Positions 1 through 8,048 of a stretch of 64,000 nucleotides of DNA are shown here, one piece after another. The notes beneath the pieces were generated by a model. That model had not been told where the DNA came from. It made no database searches and saw nothing but the letters and a program-made list of their open reading frames with translations. The translations under genes and the position numbers were made by a program. This DNA comes from a virus, in IMG/VR virus record IMGVR_UViG_3300027704_003324, positions 1-64,000 of that record. One strand, given 5' to 3'. Numbering within the stretch: position 1 is the first letter of the stretch; each line of letters opens with the position of its first letter.

Positions 1-34
1 TACCTCAAGGAGGCAACTATCTTAGTAACTCTTT

Positions 35-523
35 TTAAAGAGCTGCTAATTGTGATAGTGACTCAGAGAAATCTACTCCTGCAATAACAGGCTCTAGATC
101 TTCTACTTTAACTTCGTTCATTACAAAAGCTTTACTAGCCCAAGTCTTAGAATTGACTGCTGCATATTGATTACTATCCATTAGGTTAGTATTATCAAAA
201 CAACTGTTAATAGTTCCTACTTCAAGACCTCTCATGATAGCCTCATCCATAAACTTAACCTTCTTGCCTACTCTAGCAAAGACTGTTAACCAATGGTCAG
301 TTCCAGCAGGATTAAACTCTACAGTTAGTAAAGCTCCTCTTTTAAATGCGTTAAGTAATCTACCTGGATTCTCACTATACATTTTATTCTCTCTATCAAA
401 TCTTACTTCATTACAAGTTGGATATCCAGCTCTACATTTAGAAATAAATCTAAATTTACCAGTTCTACCGTCGATGAAGTTTACTGTTCTTAAGTCCTTG
501 ATTGTGTTGATAATTTCTGTCAT
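35..523 (-). CDS. hypothetical protein, 162 aa
   Basis: No family recognised. It is a soluble, mixed-composition protein with no signal peptide or membrane segment and three Cys (CRAGYPTC near residue 30, SCFDN near 107). It is the last gene before the left edge and has its own promoter (550-580), giving a leader of about 26 bases. Codon use and the clean promoter-to-ATG layout support a real gene. Function unknown. Confidence 0.75.
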   Translation of the reverse strand: MTEIINTIKDLRTVNFIDGRTGKFRFISKCRAGYPTCNEVRFDRENKMYSENPGRLLNAFKRGALLTVEFNPAGTDHWLTVFARVGKKVKFMDEAIMRGLEVGTINSCFDNTNLMDSNQYAAVNSKTWASKAFVMNEVKVEDLEPVIAGVDFSESLSQLAAL

Positions 524-549
524 AACCTCTATTTGTTTTTATTTATACT

Positions 550-580
550 TAAAGATACGAAATATTACTCGGGGAGGCAA
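550..580 (-). promoter_or_regulatory. Bacteroidota-type promoter for the gene at 35-523
   Basis: On the minus strand a GTTGCC block (TTG at 578-580) is followed after exactly 20 bases by TATCTTTA (550-557), preceded by TTCG. This matches the Bacteroidota -33 TTG / -7 TANNTTTG pattern. It lies inside and beside a terminator-like hairpin (568-592). Confidence 0.75.
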
Positions 581-592
581 CTTTTCCCCGAG
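568..592 (-). terminator. hairpin, terminator-like, overlapping a promoter
   Basis: Perfect 8-bp stem CTCGGGGA/TCCCCGAG with a 9-base loop that contains the TTG -33 element of the next promoter. It follows the small gene at 606-746. The downstream tract is only TAATATTT, so termination is likely but not certain. Confidence 0.55.
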
Positions 593-605
593 TTATTACC
601 GAGAT

Positions 606-746
606 TTATTCTTGGTCGGTTAAATTTTTATTGTATACTAAGTTGTATATATCGTCGGCGAATTCGGGTGTAATCGAATTAGATTCTAATAGAGATTGAG
701 TAATTTTTTTGATGTTGTCGTCGGTGTGATAAATTGGTTGAATCAT
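606..746 (-). CDS. small acidic hypothetical protein, 46 aa
   Basis: ATG at 744-746 and TAA at 606-608. The peptide starts MIQPIYHTDDNIKKITQSLL and ends NLTDQE. It has no Cys or membrane segment and looks like a small helical acidic protein. It sits between a promoter (802-832) and a terminator-like hairpin (568-592), the layout of a monocistronic gene. No family recognised. Confidence 0.6.
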   Translation of the reverse strand: MIQPIYHTDDNIKKITQSLLESNSITPEFADDIYNLVYNKNLTDQE

Positions 747-801
747 ATGAGAATAAATTAAGTTAAGTATGAAGAGAGTATATCTCTCTTTCTTTAATAC
801 T

Positions 802-832
802 TAAAGATAAGAAGAATATTCCGGAAAAGCAA
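802..832 (-). promoter_or_regulatory. promoter for the small gene at 606-746
   Basis: TTG at 830-832, 20-base spacer, TATCTTTA at 802-809 on the minus strand; the spacer ends TTCT rather than TTCG. Leader of about 55 bases. Confidence 0.65.
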
Positions 833-847
833 CTACTTACTAAGTTA

Positions 848-1561
848 TTATCCAAATATTTCTACTCTAATATCTTTCATCATTTCAAATCCTAGCTTAT
901 CTAAGTGAAACCTTCCTTCAGAAACCATTCTATCCCAACCACAGAAGTAAACTAATGGTTTATCATCCATCACATGAATATCATTAAGGTAATGCTCATG
1001 GACGTGTCCTTTTTTATATCCTAGTTTTTTCTCTTGAGACAGTACAGGAATATATTCAAAGTTAGGCATTTGTTTAGCTAAGAATTCAAACTCTTTTCTA
1101 TATAATATATCTTTATGAGTTCGAGTACCGAAGAATAGTTTAATGCTCTTAAATTTTATATCATTATCATATAAGTAATTGACCATTGAACGAAAAGGAC
1201 TTACTCCTGATCCAGTAGATACAAACATAATATCTCTATTCATAATGTCTTGAGGTAGTGTAAATATTCCCATAGGACCTCTATAAAGAAATTCGTCTCC
1301 TATCTCTGCTTCCAAGAATAAGTAATTAGACATATGACCTCCTTCAAGATAAGTTATAACTAGTTCGAAGTTATTACTACCGTCCGGCCATGAAGCAATG
1401 GAATAGTTTCTAACAACTGAGCCATCTGCTCCAGGCTTAGCAACTAACTGTAACAATTGCCCGGGTACATATTCTAGTTTCTCATACAAAGGTGATTCAA
1501 ATATGAACCTCCAGTTCTTATCTGTCTCTTTTATAATCTTAGTTAAGATTGCTACATTCAT
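848..1561 (-). CDS. ferredoxin-NADP reductase-like flavoprotein
   Basis: 237 aa, the size of a two-domain FNR-family oxidoreductase. An N-terminal FAD-binding barrel carries RNYSIAS (about residue 51, the family RxYS motif). A C-terminal NAD(P)-binding domain begins with STGSGVSPFRS (about 115) and contains YFCGW (about 206) near the end. It lacks a fused ferredoxin domain. It probably moves electrons between NAD(P)H and a small carrier; the phage also encodes a ferredoxin (51260-51571) and thioredoxin, but a partnership is inference. It lies just after a small membrane protein gene (1563-1766), with a 1-base gap. Confidence 0.88.
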   Translation of the reverse strand: MNVAILTKIIKETDKNWRFIFESPLYEKLEYVPGQLLQLVAKPGADGSVVRNYSIASWPDGSNNFELVITYLEGGHMSNYLFLEAEIGDEFLYRGPMGIFTLPQDIMNRDIMFVSTGSGVSPFRSMVNYLYDNDIKFKSIKLFFGTRTHKDILYRKEFEFLAKQMPNFEYIPVLSQEKKLGYKKGHVHEHYLNDIHVMDDKPLVYFCGWDRMVSEGRFHLDKLGFEMMKDIRVEIFG

Positions 1562-1562
1562 A

Positions 1563-1766
1563 TTAGTAATCGTTTTTAAATATCTCTTTCAAGAAATTAT
1601 AAACAAATATAGACAGTGATAAAGGCCATAATACTATATGGTATACTCTTTCATTATTAGTCCAAGGTTGACCTAATCTTCCTTCTAAGTTATTAGTAGT
1701 CCATGTCTCTAAAGCCATAGAGTATATTACTCCTATAATAAAATAAGTTGCTATTGCTAAAATCAT
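1563..1766 (-). CDS. small membrane protein, 67 aa
   Basis: Begins with a hydrophobic segment (residues 1-18, MILAIATYFIIGVIYSMAL) and has a second one around 44-60 (IVLWPLSLSIFVYNFL). Between them is a hydrophilic, Asn-rich loop. Two-pass inner-membrane protein of unknown function, translated just upstream of the FNR-like gene; it could anchor or regulate a membrane process, but nothing in the sequence says which. Confidence 0.65.
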   Translation of the reverse strand: MILAIATYFIIGVIYSMALETWTTNNLEGRLGQPWTNNERVYHIVLWPLSLSIFVYNFLKEIFKNDY

Positions 1767-1768
1767 AT

Positions 1769-1927
1769 TTATTCTTTTTTAAAAGCACGAAACGTACAAG
1801 CATTCCTTCCATTAATAAGAGGCATACCATGTGTATCGTATGTTATTGAGTCTACTTTAACTTTCTTATTCTTAAACCTTCCAGTTAAAATATAGTCTCC
1901 TGTTTTTATTCCTTGTAATTTAACCAT
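1769..1927 (-). CDS. small basic hypothetical protein, 52 aa
   Basis: ATG at 1925-1927 overlaps the TAA of the SGNH gene in the pattern ATGGTTAA; stop at 1769-1771. The peptide begins MVKLQGIKTGDYILTGRFKN and is Lys/Arg-rich with an alternating strand pattern, like a small beta-barrel. It fills a 150-base gap between two genes exactly, with overlaps typical of this genome. Function unknown. Confidence 0.65.
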   Translation of the reverse strand: MVKLQGIKTGDYILTGRFKNKKVKVDSITYDTHGMPLINGRNACTFRAFKKE

Positions 1928-2639
1928 TCTTAATAGCTTTAGTTATGTGTTTAGCAAACTTATGACCACCTGCCCATCCCCAATGTCCATCTTTAATCTT
2001 ACCTTTTGTCTCTTCTTCAATACTTGAGAAGTCTCCTACTATCTCTACTAAATTCCAAATATGACATTTAATACCTTTTGTTTCTAGGTAATCAGTAACT
2101 AATTTAACTCTTAATGTATCTTCCACTTTAATTAAGTTGTTATTAGGTACTTTATAGTTACGATTAAAGTTAAGCATAGCTATAGATAAATCCTCTGTCT
2201 CTCTACCGTATAATTCAGTTAGCCTATGTTTAAATCTATCTGGGGGATAGATGTTTTCAAAGTTATTACTAATAGTCTGGCAGTAAGTAGGTCTGGTTAT
2301 ATCTCCGTTTATGTTTACCGGTTCTAAGCTTTCTCTAGTAGCTTTATCTACTATGAAATCAGTACGTTCTGTCCAGCCGATTGAATAGAGAATTGTATCT
2401 CCTTCTTTAAACTTATCTAAATCAGCTAAAAACTTCATAAATACTATATTATTAGATAGTCCACCTATTCCCCTATTTACTACGTTAGCATTAAGATTTT
2501 TACCAACTATATCTACCCAGAATTTAAACTTAAGAGGGTTAGGAACATCTATTTGGGTTTTACCATCGTCTTTAACTAATGGTACTCGAGTTCCATCTCC
2601 AGCTGTAAAGCTATCTCCGTATGTATATAATTTAATCAT
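1920..2639 (-). CDS. SGNH/GDSL-like hydrolase
   Basis: 239 aa. GDSFTAGDGT at about residues 8-17 is block I with the catalytic Ser; NRGIGGLSNN (about 57) resembles the Gly block. SIGWTERTD and the C-terminal GHWGWAGGHKFAKHI could carry the block V His. Members of this superfamily are esterases or acyltransferases acting on lipids, glycans or peptidoglycan. I start at MIKLYTYG because its ATG overlaps the stop of the preceding small gene (ATGATTAA); a longer GTG start at 2720 is possible but would run through that gene. One of three SGNH genes here. Confidence 0.8.
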   Translation of the reverse strand: MIKLYTYGDSFTAGDGTRVPLVKDDGKTQIDVPNPLKFKFWVDIVGKNLNANVVNRGIGGLSNNIVFMKFLADLDKFKEGDTILYSIGWTERTDFIVDKATRESLEPVNINGDITRPTYCQTISNNFENIYPPDRFKHRLTELYGRETEDLSIAMLNFNRNYKVPNNNLIKVEDTLRVKLVTDYLETKGIKCHIWNLVEIVGDFSSIEEETKGKIKDGHWGWAGGHKFAKHITKAIKNG

Positions 2640-2739
2640 CGGTCTCTTCTTTATACTCATACCATGAAGGGTTAGGTAGTTCTGAATAGTGATCCCATAA
2701 ACCTCTTTTAACGATTTCACTTTCTTTACCTATTTCCAT
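2632..2739 (-). CDS. possible 35-aa protein
   Basis: ATG at 2737-2739 overlaps the stop of the membrane protein gene (2730-3095), and the TAA at 2632-2634 overlaps the ATG of the SGNH gene. Peptide begins MEIGKESEIVKRGLWDHYSE and ends YKEETDD. The double overlap has the form seen at confident genes in this window, which is the main reason to believe it. Very short, so uncertain. Confidence 0.45.
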   Translation of the reverse strand: MEIGKESEIVKRGLWDHYSELPNPSWYEYKEETDD

Positions 2740-3095
2740 AGAACCTGAATTGCTACTAGTATGAAACATAATGATAAACTTACAACTGTTTTAGTATTTA
2801 TTCCTTCACTAAAGTGATGGTTAAGTAGTATTGCGTATAGTATCATACCTATACTAAATCCTATGAACCTTGCTGGCCATAGTAGTCCATCCATTCCGGC
2901 AACTGTATACTTAGTTCCGTAAATATAGAAATAAGATAATCCTATACCTGCAGCAGCTACTAGGAACTCATTCTTTCTGAACCAATCTGTGGTCTTTAAA
3001 AACTGACCATTTAATTGGTAGAATGTTATAAAATGAGCTCCTAGAAAAAATAGTATACCTATTGCTAAACTTTTACCGTTTACCATACTATGCAT
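2730..3095 (-). CDS. multi-pass membrane protein, 121 aa
   Basis: Four hydrophobic segments at roughly residues 9-30, 44-62, 70-90 and 100-119; the C-terminus is short and basic. The start is either MHSM (overlapping the preceding stop) or MVNG four codons on. No family recognised. It is one of several small membrane proteins in 1.5-4 kb, which suggests a cluster acting at the host inner membrane. Confidence 0.65.
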   Translation of the reverse strand: MHSMVNGKSLAIGILFFLGAHFITFYQLNGQFLKTTDWFRKNEFLVAAAGIGLSYFYIYGTKYTVAGMDGLLWPARFIGFSIGMILYAILLNHHFSEGINTKTVVSLSLCFILVAIQVLWK

Positions 3096-3285
3096 ATATT
3101 ACTAACTTAGTATTAGATTCAGTACTTAATAGAGTACGCTTTTTAGCTCTCCCAACTGGTCTCTTACTTAATTGTTCATACTGATACCCATCCATCATGA
3201 TGTGCATTCCTGGCATTACTAACTCTTGAATTCTAGCGTTGATTCTTGTTGCTTTAACAAAGAACATTTGTGTTGGTTTTTCCAT
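3088..3285 (-). CDS. small basic hypothetical protein, 65 aa
   Basis: Begins MEKPTQMFFVKATRINARIQ, followed by a Met-rich turn (MPGMHIMMDG) and a basic stretch KRPVGRAKKRTLL. No membrane segment. First gene after the promoter at 3313-3342 (leader of about 27 bases), so it heads an operon with the membrane and SGNH genes. Function unknown. Confidence 0.65.
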   Translation of the reverse strand: MEKPTQMFFVKATRINARIQELVMPGMHIMMDGYQYEQLSKRPVGRAKKRTLLSTESNTKLVIYA

Positions 3286-3312
3286 AACTTTTATTTTTAT
3301 TATTTATTTCTA

Positions 3313-3342
3313 TAAAGATACGAAATATTATTATCGTATCAA
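3313..3342 (-). promoter_or_regulatory. promoter for the operon starting at 3285
   Basis: TTTG (TTG at 3340-3342), a 19-base spacer ending TTCG, then TATCTTTA at 3313-3320 on the minus strand. It is the only member of the set with 19 rather than 20 bases, and the TTG is inside the 3' end of the cytidylyltransferase-like gene. Confidence 0.7.
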
Positions 3343-3732
3343 ACTGTCTGCTATTAATTGTTTAAACTTTGTTGTAGACCAACCGTGACTTCTATCTAAA
3401 TAATGAATAGGAACCTTTAAATTATCTCCCGTAAATGGTTTGTTTATGTAGTCATCTCCTAAGAATCTAACATCAAACTCACCCATTTTAATAAGGTCTA
3501 AGAGCTGCTCTTCGTATGTATAACGTACTACGTCATTAACATATTTCAATGAAAGCAACATATCTTTACGTTCTTCTACGCTAAGGATAGGCTTTAACTT
3601 AGATGGTCTTTCTATGGAAGGATCGGTATGAAGTAACACAACTAAGCAATCACACTTTGTTCTCATCTCTTTAAACATTGCTATGTAGCCTGGATGTATT
3701 ACATCAAAATTACCTGCTATAACTCCTTTCAT
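3331..3732 (-). CDS. cytidylyltransferase-like nucleotidyltransferase
   Basis: 133 aa starting MKGVIAGNFDVIHPGYIAMF: GNFDVIHPGY is the GxFDxxHxGH block of the cytidylyltransferase family (TagD/RfaE type). LSVEERKDMLLSLKYVNDVV and FLGDDY are further family-like blocks, and DRSHGWSTTKFKQLI resembles the C-terminal STTKIK block. The last His of the HxGH motif is Tyr here. Such enzymes activate polyol or heptose phosphates with CTP or ATP. The chosen ATG overlaps the upstream stop (ATGA); longer starts would lie inside the neighbour. Confidence 0.8.
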   Translation of the reverse strand: MKGVIAGNFDVIHPGYIAMFKEMRTKCDCLVVLLHTDPSIERPSKLKPILSVEERKDMLLSLKYVNDVVRYTYEEQLLDLIKMGEFDVRFLGDDYINKPFTGDNLKVPIHYLDRSHGWSTTKFKQLIADSLIR

Positions 3733-4010
3733 ATAAGTTTGTAAAATACAATTCCATAACCTATAATTAGGTTTAAATTTACTGCTACTAAGTTCCATTG
3801 CTTAGCTATCCATACTTGAGGAAGACATAATAATGCTCCAGCTAAATAGGTATATACTCCTATATTATCATAAGGTAGGAGGTAGGGAGACAGCATAATA
3901 AATGCTGTTCCCATATAACCTACTCTGTTTGCTAATCTCTCTATTGGTGTTAGCTTTCTAGCTTTTACTAATAGGTTGATAAACCTAGTTACTAATTTCT
4001 TACTCTTCAT
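3729..4010 (-). CDS. small membrane protein, 93 aa
   Basis: A basic N-terminus of about 28 residues is followed by three hydrophobic segments (about 30-48, 50-67 and 74-91). The short multi-pass topology recalls sugar-permease-like small proteins, but no signature is present. Its stop overlaps the ATG of the cytidylyltransferase-like gene and its start overlaps the DUF932 stop, so the three are probably co-translated. Confidence 0.6.
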   Translation of the reverse strand: MKSKKLVTRFINLLVKARKLTPIERLANRVGYMGTAFIMLSPYLLPYDNIGVYTYLAGALLCLPQVWIAKQWNLVAVNLNLIIGYGIVFYKLI

Positions 4011-4846
4011 TATATTAATGCTGTTGCTAATTTAAACAATTCTTTATTGACACTTAAGTCCTTTTCAAAAGATTTAATCTTACGTACCTTCCTTACTTTA
4101 GCTCCTTTTAATGCAGCGTGAAACTCTCCTTGAGTAATCTTCTCTTGAACTACGTTAAATACTTTCCAAAGACTATCTCCTTCATCTTCTTTTCTCTTAG
4201 GTTCTAAGATATCTACAATAGTTTCTTCATCATATTCGAACCCCTTAGCTTTATCTGAGCCAATTTTAATACCGGCTCTTACTAGCATTGCATCTACTGC
4301 TAACTTATTCTTTTCCTCTTCAGTAAGAATTCTATTTCTCATACTGTTTAGTACCTCTACCTTGTTAGGAAGATCTTTAACTGCAAGTGATACAACGTCT
4401 CTTAGCTCGTTAAACGTATACCCTTTATGCTTTATTTTGAAATCAGAAAACTTCTCATCAGCTACAACTAATCCATTCGAACAAACTAGTCTAAAAATAC
4501 CAACTGAGAATTGAAATGACTGTAAACCATCGTGAGAGTTTGTCATAATAATACGTGGGAATGCATTATCTCCATCTGTACTAGTAATTTGGATATCAGG
4601 ATTTTGAAACGATACCATGTGTTTACTAAAGATTGTACTGTCACCTCTTTGCTTTCTTTGTGCAGCAGTCACTGGTTTCCAACCTAGTTTATCTAGATCA
4701 TCAATAATAGTTTCCGTATTAACAAACAGATACTTTCCACTAACATCAGGGTTAGTAGGAGCTTCAGCGAATGCTAATGGACAAACTTCTTTTACTTGCT
4801 CTTTGGTAAGGTAAGAGTCTAAACCTTTTTGAAAATTTTGAATCAT
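4010..4846 (-). CDS. DUF932-like phage/plasmid protein
   Basis: 278 aa. The core DGLQSFQFSVGIFRLVCSNGLV (residues about 110-131) with a following Lys/His-rich segment (FKIKHKGYTF) is the hallmark of DUF932 proteins, which occur in phages and plasmids and are expressed abundantly in some of them. The upstream part (IIMTNSHDG) also fits. Biochemical role unknown in the family. Has a strong promoter (4877-4907). Confidence 0.75.
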   Translation of the reverse strand: MIQNFQKGLDSYLTKEQVKEVCPLAFAEAPTNPDVSGKYLFVNTETIIDDLDKLGWKPVTAAQRKQRGDSTIFSKHMVSFQNPDIQITSTDGDNAFPRIIMTNSHDGLQSFQFSVGIFRLVCSNGLVVADEKFSDFKIKHKGYTFNELRDVVSLAVKDLPNKVEVLNSMRNRILTEEEKNKLAVDAMLVRAGIKIGSDKAKGFEYDEETIVDILEPKRKEDEGDSLWKVFNVVQEKITQGEFHAALKGAKVRKVRKIKSFEKDLSVNKELFKLATALI

Positions 4847-4876
4847 AATTATAACCGTTTAATTTTATTTATAATA

Positions 4877-4907
4877 TAAAGATACGAATTAAAACGTTGT
4901 GAGGCAA
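4877..4907 (-). promoter_or_regulatory. promoter for the DUF932-like gene
   Basis: TTG at 4905-4907 inside GTTGCCTCAC, 20-base spacer ending TTCG, TATCTTTA at 4877-4884 (minus strand). About 30 bases of leader. One of the best matches to the set. Confidence 0.8.
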
Positions 4908-6098
4908 CTAATTTAGTGACTTTATCCAGTTACTTGAAAATAAATCTGTACCGCTAAAGTACTCGTACATCTTTTCGCCAGGAGATAATATAGGTTTGTA
5001 ACCTTTTTTTATTCTATCATCTCTAAAGTAACTATTAACTTTAAGGGCATAGTCTTTTCCAAAGTGTTTTACTATATGACCTATAAGCATAGCTTGTACC
5101 CATGCTATAGTTTTATTTGATCCTCCTACATGCCAGAATTTAAACTTATCTAAATTCAAATTAGCTTTAAACTTTGATTCGTAAGGAATAGTATGTGACA
5201 TTGAATGAGGTTGGTGACAGGAATTACAGTAAGCTTCATGCCAAAATGTTAAAGGAAAAGAAGGAAGAGATTCATTAGTAGCTGTAGAATTTTTAAGTTC
5301 ATTATAGAATGAGCATTTGACTGGATCATCTTTAAACAATACGTGAGTATCTATCTTAGTATCTTCTGCTCTAATTTGCCATTCTTGGTATTCTTTTGAC
5401 ATCGCTTTAAGGTACGTGTGAATACATCCTTGCTCTATAAAACAAGATAGTTCCCAAGGAGCTTGTTTTTCGTAATCTACTATTATACTTTCATAAACCT
5501 TTTCTACTTTCTCTATAACAGCACTGAAAGTTTTTACATCGTTGACCTTTATTATATTCATATTAGGTACTGTAGATGCATCGAAGTGGTGTATTGGAAA
5601 GTCTAATTTGGATAGGTTCTGCTGGTAGTAACTTATAAATCTGTAATAGGCTTGGTTAGCTTGCTGATACCATTCATCCTTGTTAAGATGGTTAAACATA
5701 TTAGGAAGGCTTAAACGTTTCTTCTTTGGTTTCTTCTTTACTATTGGTTGATCTATATGCGAGAATAAAAAAGGTTGTTCCGGAAATGTAGGAGGCTCAA
5801 TAACCATAGAGTCTAAGTCTAAATGTAAAAATGGCTCTGTTTGAGCTTTCATAGCTTTTAGCTTAGGCATTGCAAAAGCTTTAGCTTCTTCTTTAGATAA
5901 TACTTCTGTATCTATATTAGTATATGGAATACCTATTTCATTAAATACCTTTTTACATACTTCATTTGTATAGATATTCGATTCACCATAATGCTTATTA
6001 ATTAATAGAGAAGAAAGCATACTAACATACATCTCATCCTTTAGTGGTTGAAATTTATTTGGACTATTATACGGTATGTAACTCTGTATTACTTTCAT
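4908..6098 (-). CDS. glycosyltransferase-like protein (DUF6734 type)
   Basis: 396 aa. FLHLDLDSMVIEPP (residues about 90-103) has the DxD-type metal site of GT-A fold transferases and sits at the expected position after a Rossmann-like half. A basic linker (KKKPKKKR) follows. A similar arrangement occurs in the protein at 32638-33420. No signal peptide, so probably cytoplasmic. The acceptor cannot be inferred; the gene is outside the main glycan cluster. Its start overlaps nothing unusual and it follows a 101-aa gene by ATGA-type overlap. Confidence 0.65.
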   Translation of the reverse strand: MKVIQSYIPYNSPNKFQPLKDEMYVSMLSSLLINKHYGESNIYTNEVCKKVFNEIGIPYTNIDTEVLSKEEAKAFAMPKLKAMKAQTEPFLHLDLDSMVIEPPTFPEQPFLFSHIDQPIVKKKPKKKRLSLPNMFNHLNKDEWYQQANQAYYRFISYYQQNLSKLDFPIHHFDASTVPNMNIIKVNDVKTFSAVIEKVEKVYESIIVDYEKQAPWELSCFIEQGCIHTYLKAMSKEYQEWQIRAEDTKIDTHVLFKDDPVKCSFYNELKNSTATNESLPSFPLTFWHEAYCNSCHQPHSMSHTIPYESKFKANLNLDKFKFWHVGGSNKTIAWVQAMLIGHIVKHFGKDYALKVNSYFRDDRIKKGYKPILSPGEKMYEYFSGTDLFSSNWIKSLN

Positions 6099-6400
6099 TC
6101 AGTCATAATCTTACATGCTTCTAATAGCTTCCATGTATCAATACACTTATCTGTTTCGCCTCCTTTTTCGTGATAGAAATCTAGGCACGACTGTAATGCT
6201 ATCGTCCATTGACTCTGTGGGAGAGTAATTTCATATGCTAATTCTACATCATCAAATGAAATATTAAATAATTCAGCTTGTTTCTTTTGATTAGTAAGAG
6301 CTTTTTCTACTCCTAAAACTATACCATCAGTAACTTGTGTATTCTTTTTACGGAATAAAGTTTCGAATTCTTCAGTACTTGAAAATTTTAAATTTATCAT
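6095..6400 (-). CDS. hypothetical protein, 101 aa
   Basis: Acidic, helical, with a single Cys pair region (QSCLDFYHEKGGETDKCID). No membrane segment and no family recognised. Overlaps the stop side of the 4908-6098 gene start by 4 bases and follows the 2OG oxygenase gene by one base, so it is translated with both. Confidence 0.65.
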   Translation of the reverse strand: MINLKFSSTEEFETLFRKKNTQVTDGIVLGVEKALTNQKKQAELFNISFDDVELAYEITLPQSQWTIALQSCLDFYHEKGGETDKCIDTWKLLEACKIMTE

Positions 6401-6401
6401 C

Positions 6402-6908
6402 CTATAGTAATTGTTTCTTAGTATTAAACCAAATTATCAGAGCTTCTCTCTTTCCAGTTATTACCTCTTTAACCTCATGTAAGTTATCATGTCCGTTAAA
6501 ATTTATATAATCTCCATTTGAGTATAGTCCTCTATCTATACCCTCTATAATAGTTTCTCCTCCTTCAATAGCTCCTTCAAGTATTAAAATTGTAGTCTGA
6601 GTTGAGCTTTTTACATCTTTATGAGGAAGAGATTTGTCTCCTTTAGAGTAACTAAGTTTATAAAATGTATCTACTACCCAATCAGGTTTGCCAAATTTAC
6701 GTACTAAGTAATCATTGAACAGTTCGTTCTCTGTACTATAATATTTTTTTGTACAATCTATAATATCTACTCCTTCAAAGGGATCAACTACATAAGGATG
6801 TTTAGAGCTGAATCTTCTCATCTCTTCATCAGATATATTAGGAGTCCTATCTAATGTAATCTTAATAATTGCTTTGTCTTCGTTACTTAATTTACCTTTA
6901 TTTATCAT
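6402..6908 (-). CDS. 2-oxoglutarate/Fe(II)-dependent oxygenase (prolyl 4-hydroxylase-like)
   Basis: 168 aa. PHKDVKS (about residue 99) supplies the HxD iron ligands. HEVKEVITGKREALIIWF at the C-terminal end supplies the second His and the Arg/Lys that binds 2-oxoglutarate. GGETIIEG and NGDYINFNG form the middle strands as in P4H-type hydroxylases. Probable oxidative modifier of a protein, sugar or base; the substrate is not visible. Located between two unknown small genes. Confidence 0.85.
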   Translation of the reverse strand: MINKGKLSNEDKAIIKITLDRTPNISDEEMRRFSSKHPYVVDPFEGVDIIDCTKKYYSTENELFNDYLVRKFGKPDWVVDTFYKLSYSKGDKSLPHKDVKSSTQTTILILEGAIEGGETIIEGIDRGLYSNGDYINFNGHDNLHEVKEVITGKREALIIWFNTKKQLL

Positions 6909-7240
6909 TATTCTCTTGATCCTGATTTCTTTCTAAACTCTAATGACTTAGTGCTATCGATAACCTTTTGAGTATTCTTATAATATACCTCTCTATTAGT
7001 TAGAGACATATAAACTGGTCCATCAGTAAAGTTTACAGTTCTCATAGGAACATCACTAAAAGACATTCCATGCTTTGGTTGCTGTATAGGTTGTCTATAT
7101 TGTCTAGGACCATCATAAGATCTAAATACCATAGAAGTTACTCTATGCCATCTATCTAATTTATCCATCCATATTTCTAATACTGCTTCCGTAGGGAAGT
7201 CATATCTTAGCTTCTCAGTATTTCCACCTTTTTCTGCCAT
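6908..7240 (-). CDS. hypothetical protein, 110 aa
   Basis: Basic C-terminus (RKKSGSRE) and a central stretch PIQQPKHGMSFSDVPMRTVN; one predicted beta segment begins VLEIWMDKLDRWHRV. No family recognised. It has its own promoter (7270-7300), so it heads the operon with the oxygenase. Overlaps the oxygenase start by one base. Confidence 0.65.
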   Translation of the reverse strand: MAEKGGNTEKLRYDFPTEAVLEIWMDKLDRWHRVTSMVFRSYDGPRQYRQPIQQPKHGMSFSDVPMRTVNFTDGPVYMSLTNREVYYKNTQKVIDSTKSLEFRKKSGSRE

Positions 7241-7261
7241 AACCTTTATTTTTATTATCTA

Positions 7262-8044
7262 TTACTCTGTAAAGATACGAAGATTATCTGTATGCTCCAA
7301 CTGTTTATACATAATATCTGCTAACATTTTTTGAGTACCTTTGTCAAAATGTTTACCATCAAACCTTCTATACTGATATGCTTTTGTTAACTTAGAAGTA
7401 AACGATTGTTGCATAACTAAATATGGAATCATCTCCATATAGTATGGATTAGTAGCAGGATTGTATAACTGTGTAGGGTATGAATCTACATGAAAATATA
7501 ACATCTTACCACCTCTATTTTCAATGAAGTTTTTAATAGAGATAATATCTAAAGCTAATTGTTCTAGAGTAACATTTTTAAGTTGTTGTGATCTAGGAGG
7601 AGCTTCATATGTAAGTATGTTACTTGGTTCAGTAATACCTACAAGTACAGTTGCGTTTGATAGATCCATATTAATTGGATCACCTTTCCAGAAAGGCTCT
7701 TTTAAAATTCTTCTGTAAAGATCTTTATTACTTATAGCATCAAAAGATATATTCTCATACTCTATGTTTATTTTATCAGCTAACAACTTACCCCAGCCGA
7801 ACTTCTCTCTTATAGATGTCATTTCATCCTCAGCTGGAGTGCCAATAATTTTAGGAGCCATAGCTTGTACGAATTCCTGAGCAAGTTTAGGTAAATTCTC
7901 TTGACCTTGTCTAATAGTTCTTAACCATGAATGTTGATTAAACTCTATTGGTACTGGACCTATAAATTTATATAGATCAGGCCACTCAGTTCCAAAACCT
8001 GCACAATGACTATCTCCTAATAATATTAACCTTTTCTTATTCAT
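7262..8044 (-). CDS. SGNH-like hydrolase
   Basis: 260 aa. LILLGDSHCAGFGTEW at the N-terminus is a block I GDS motif (Ser 13 region), VGITEPSN is a plausible Asn block, and RRFDGKHFDKGTQKMLADIMY near the C-terminus gives the Asp/His pair in the position of block V. Likely an esterase or acyltransferase. No signal peptide, so cytoplasmic or virion-associated. Separated by 4 bases from the muramidase-like gene, whose product acts on peptidoglycan. Confidence 0.75.
   Translation of the reverse strand: MNKKRLILLGDSHCAGFGTEWPDLYKFIGPVPIEFNQHSWLRTIRQGQENLPKLAQEFVQAMAPKIIGTPAEDEMTSIREKFGWGKLLADKINIEYENISFDAISNKDLYRRILKEPFWKGDPINMDLSNATVLVGITEPSNILTYEAPPRSQQLKNVTLEQLALDIISIKNFIENRGGKMLYFHVDSYPTQLYNPATNPYYMEMIPYLVMQQSFTSKLTKAYQYRRFDGKHFDKGTQKMLADIMYKQLEHTDNLRIFTE
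7270..7300 (-). promoter_or_regulatory. promoter for the operon starting at 7240
   Basis: TTG at 7298-7300, 20 bases ending TTCG, TATCTTTA at 7270-7277 (minus strand). The site lies inside the last codons of the SGNH-like gene. Leader about 29 bases. Confidence 0.75.
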
Positions 8045-8048
8045 TTTA

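Noticed and set aside
234-623. 129-codon frame on the + strand
   Set aside because: Runs antisense to 35-523 through the promoter and hairpin; no motif, and all credible genes are on the minus strand.
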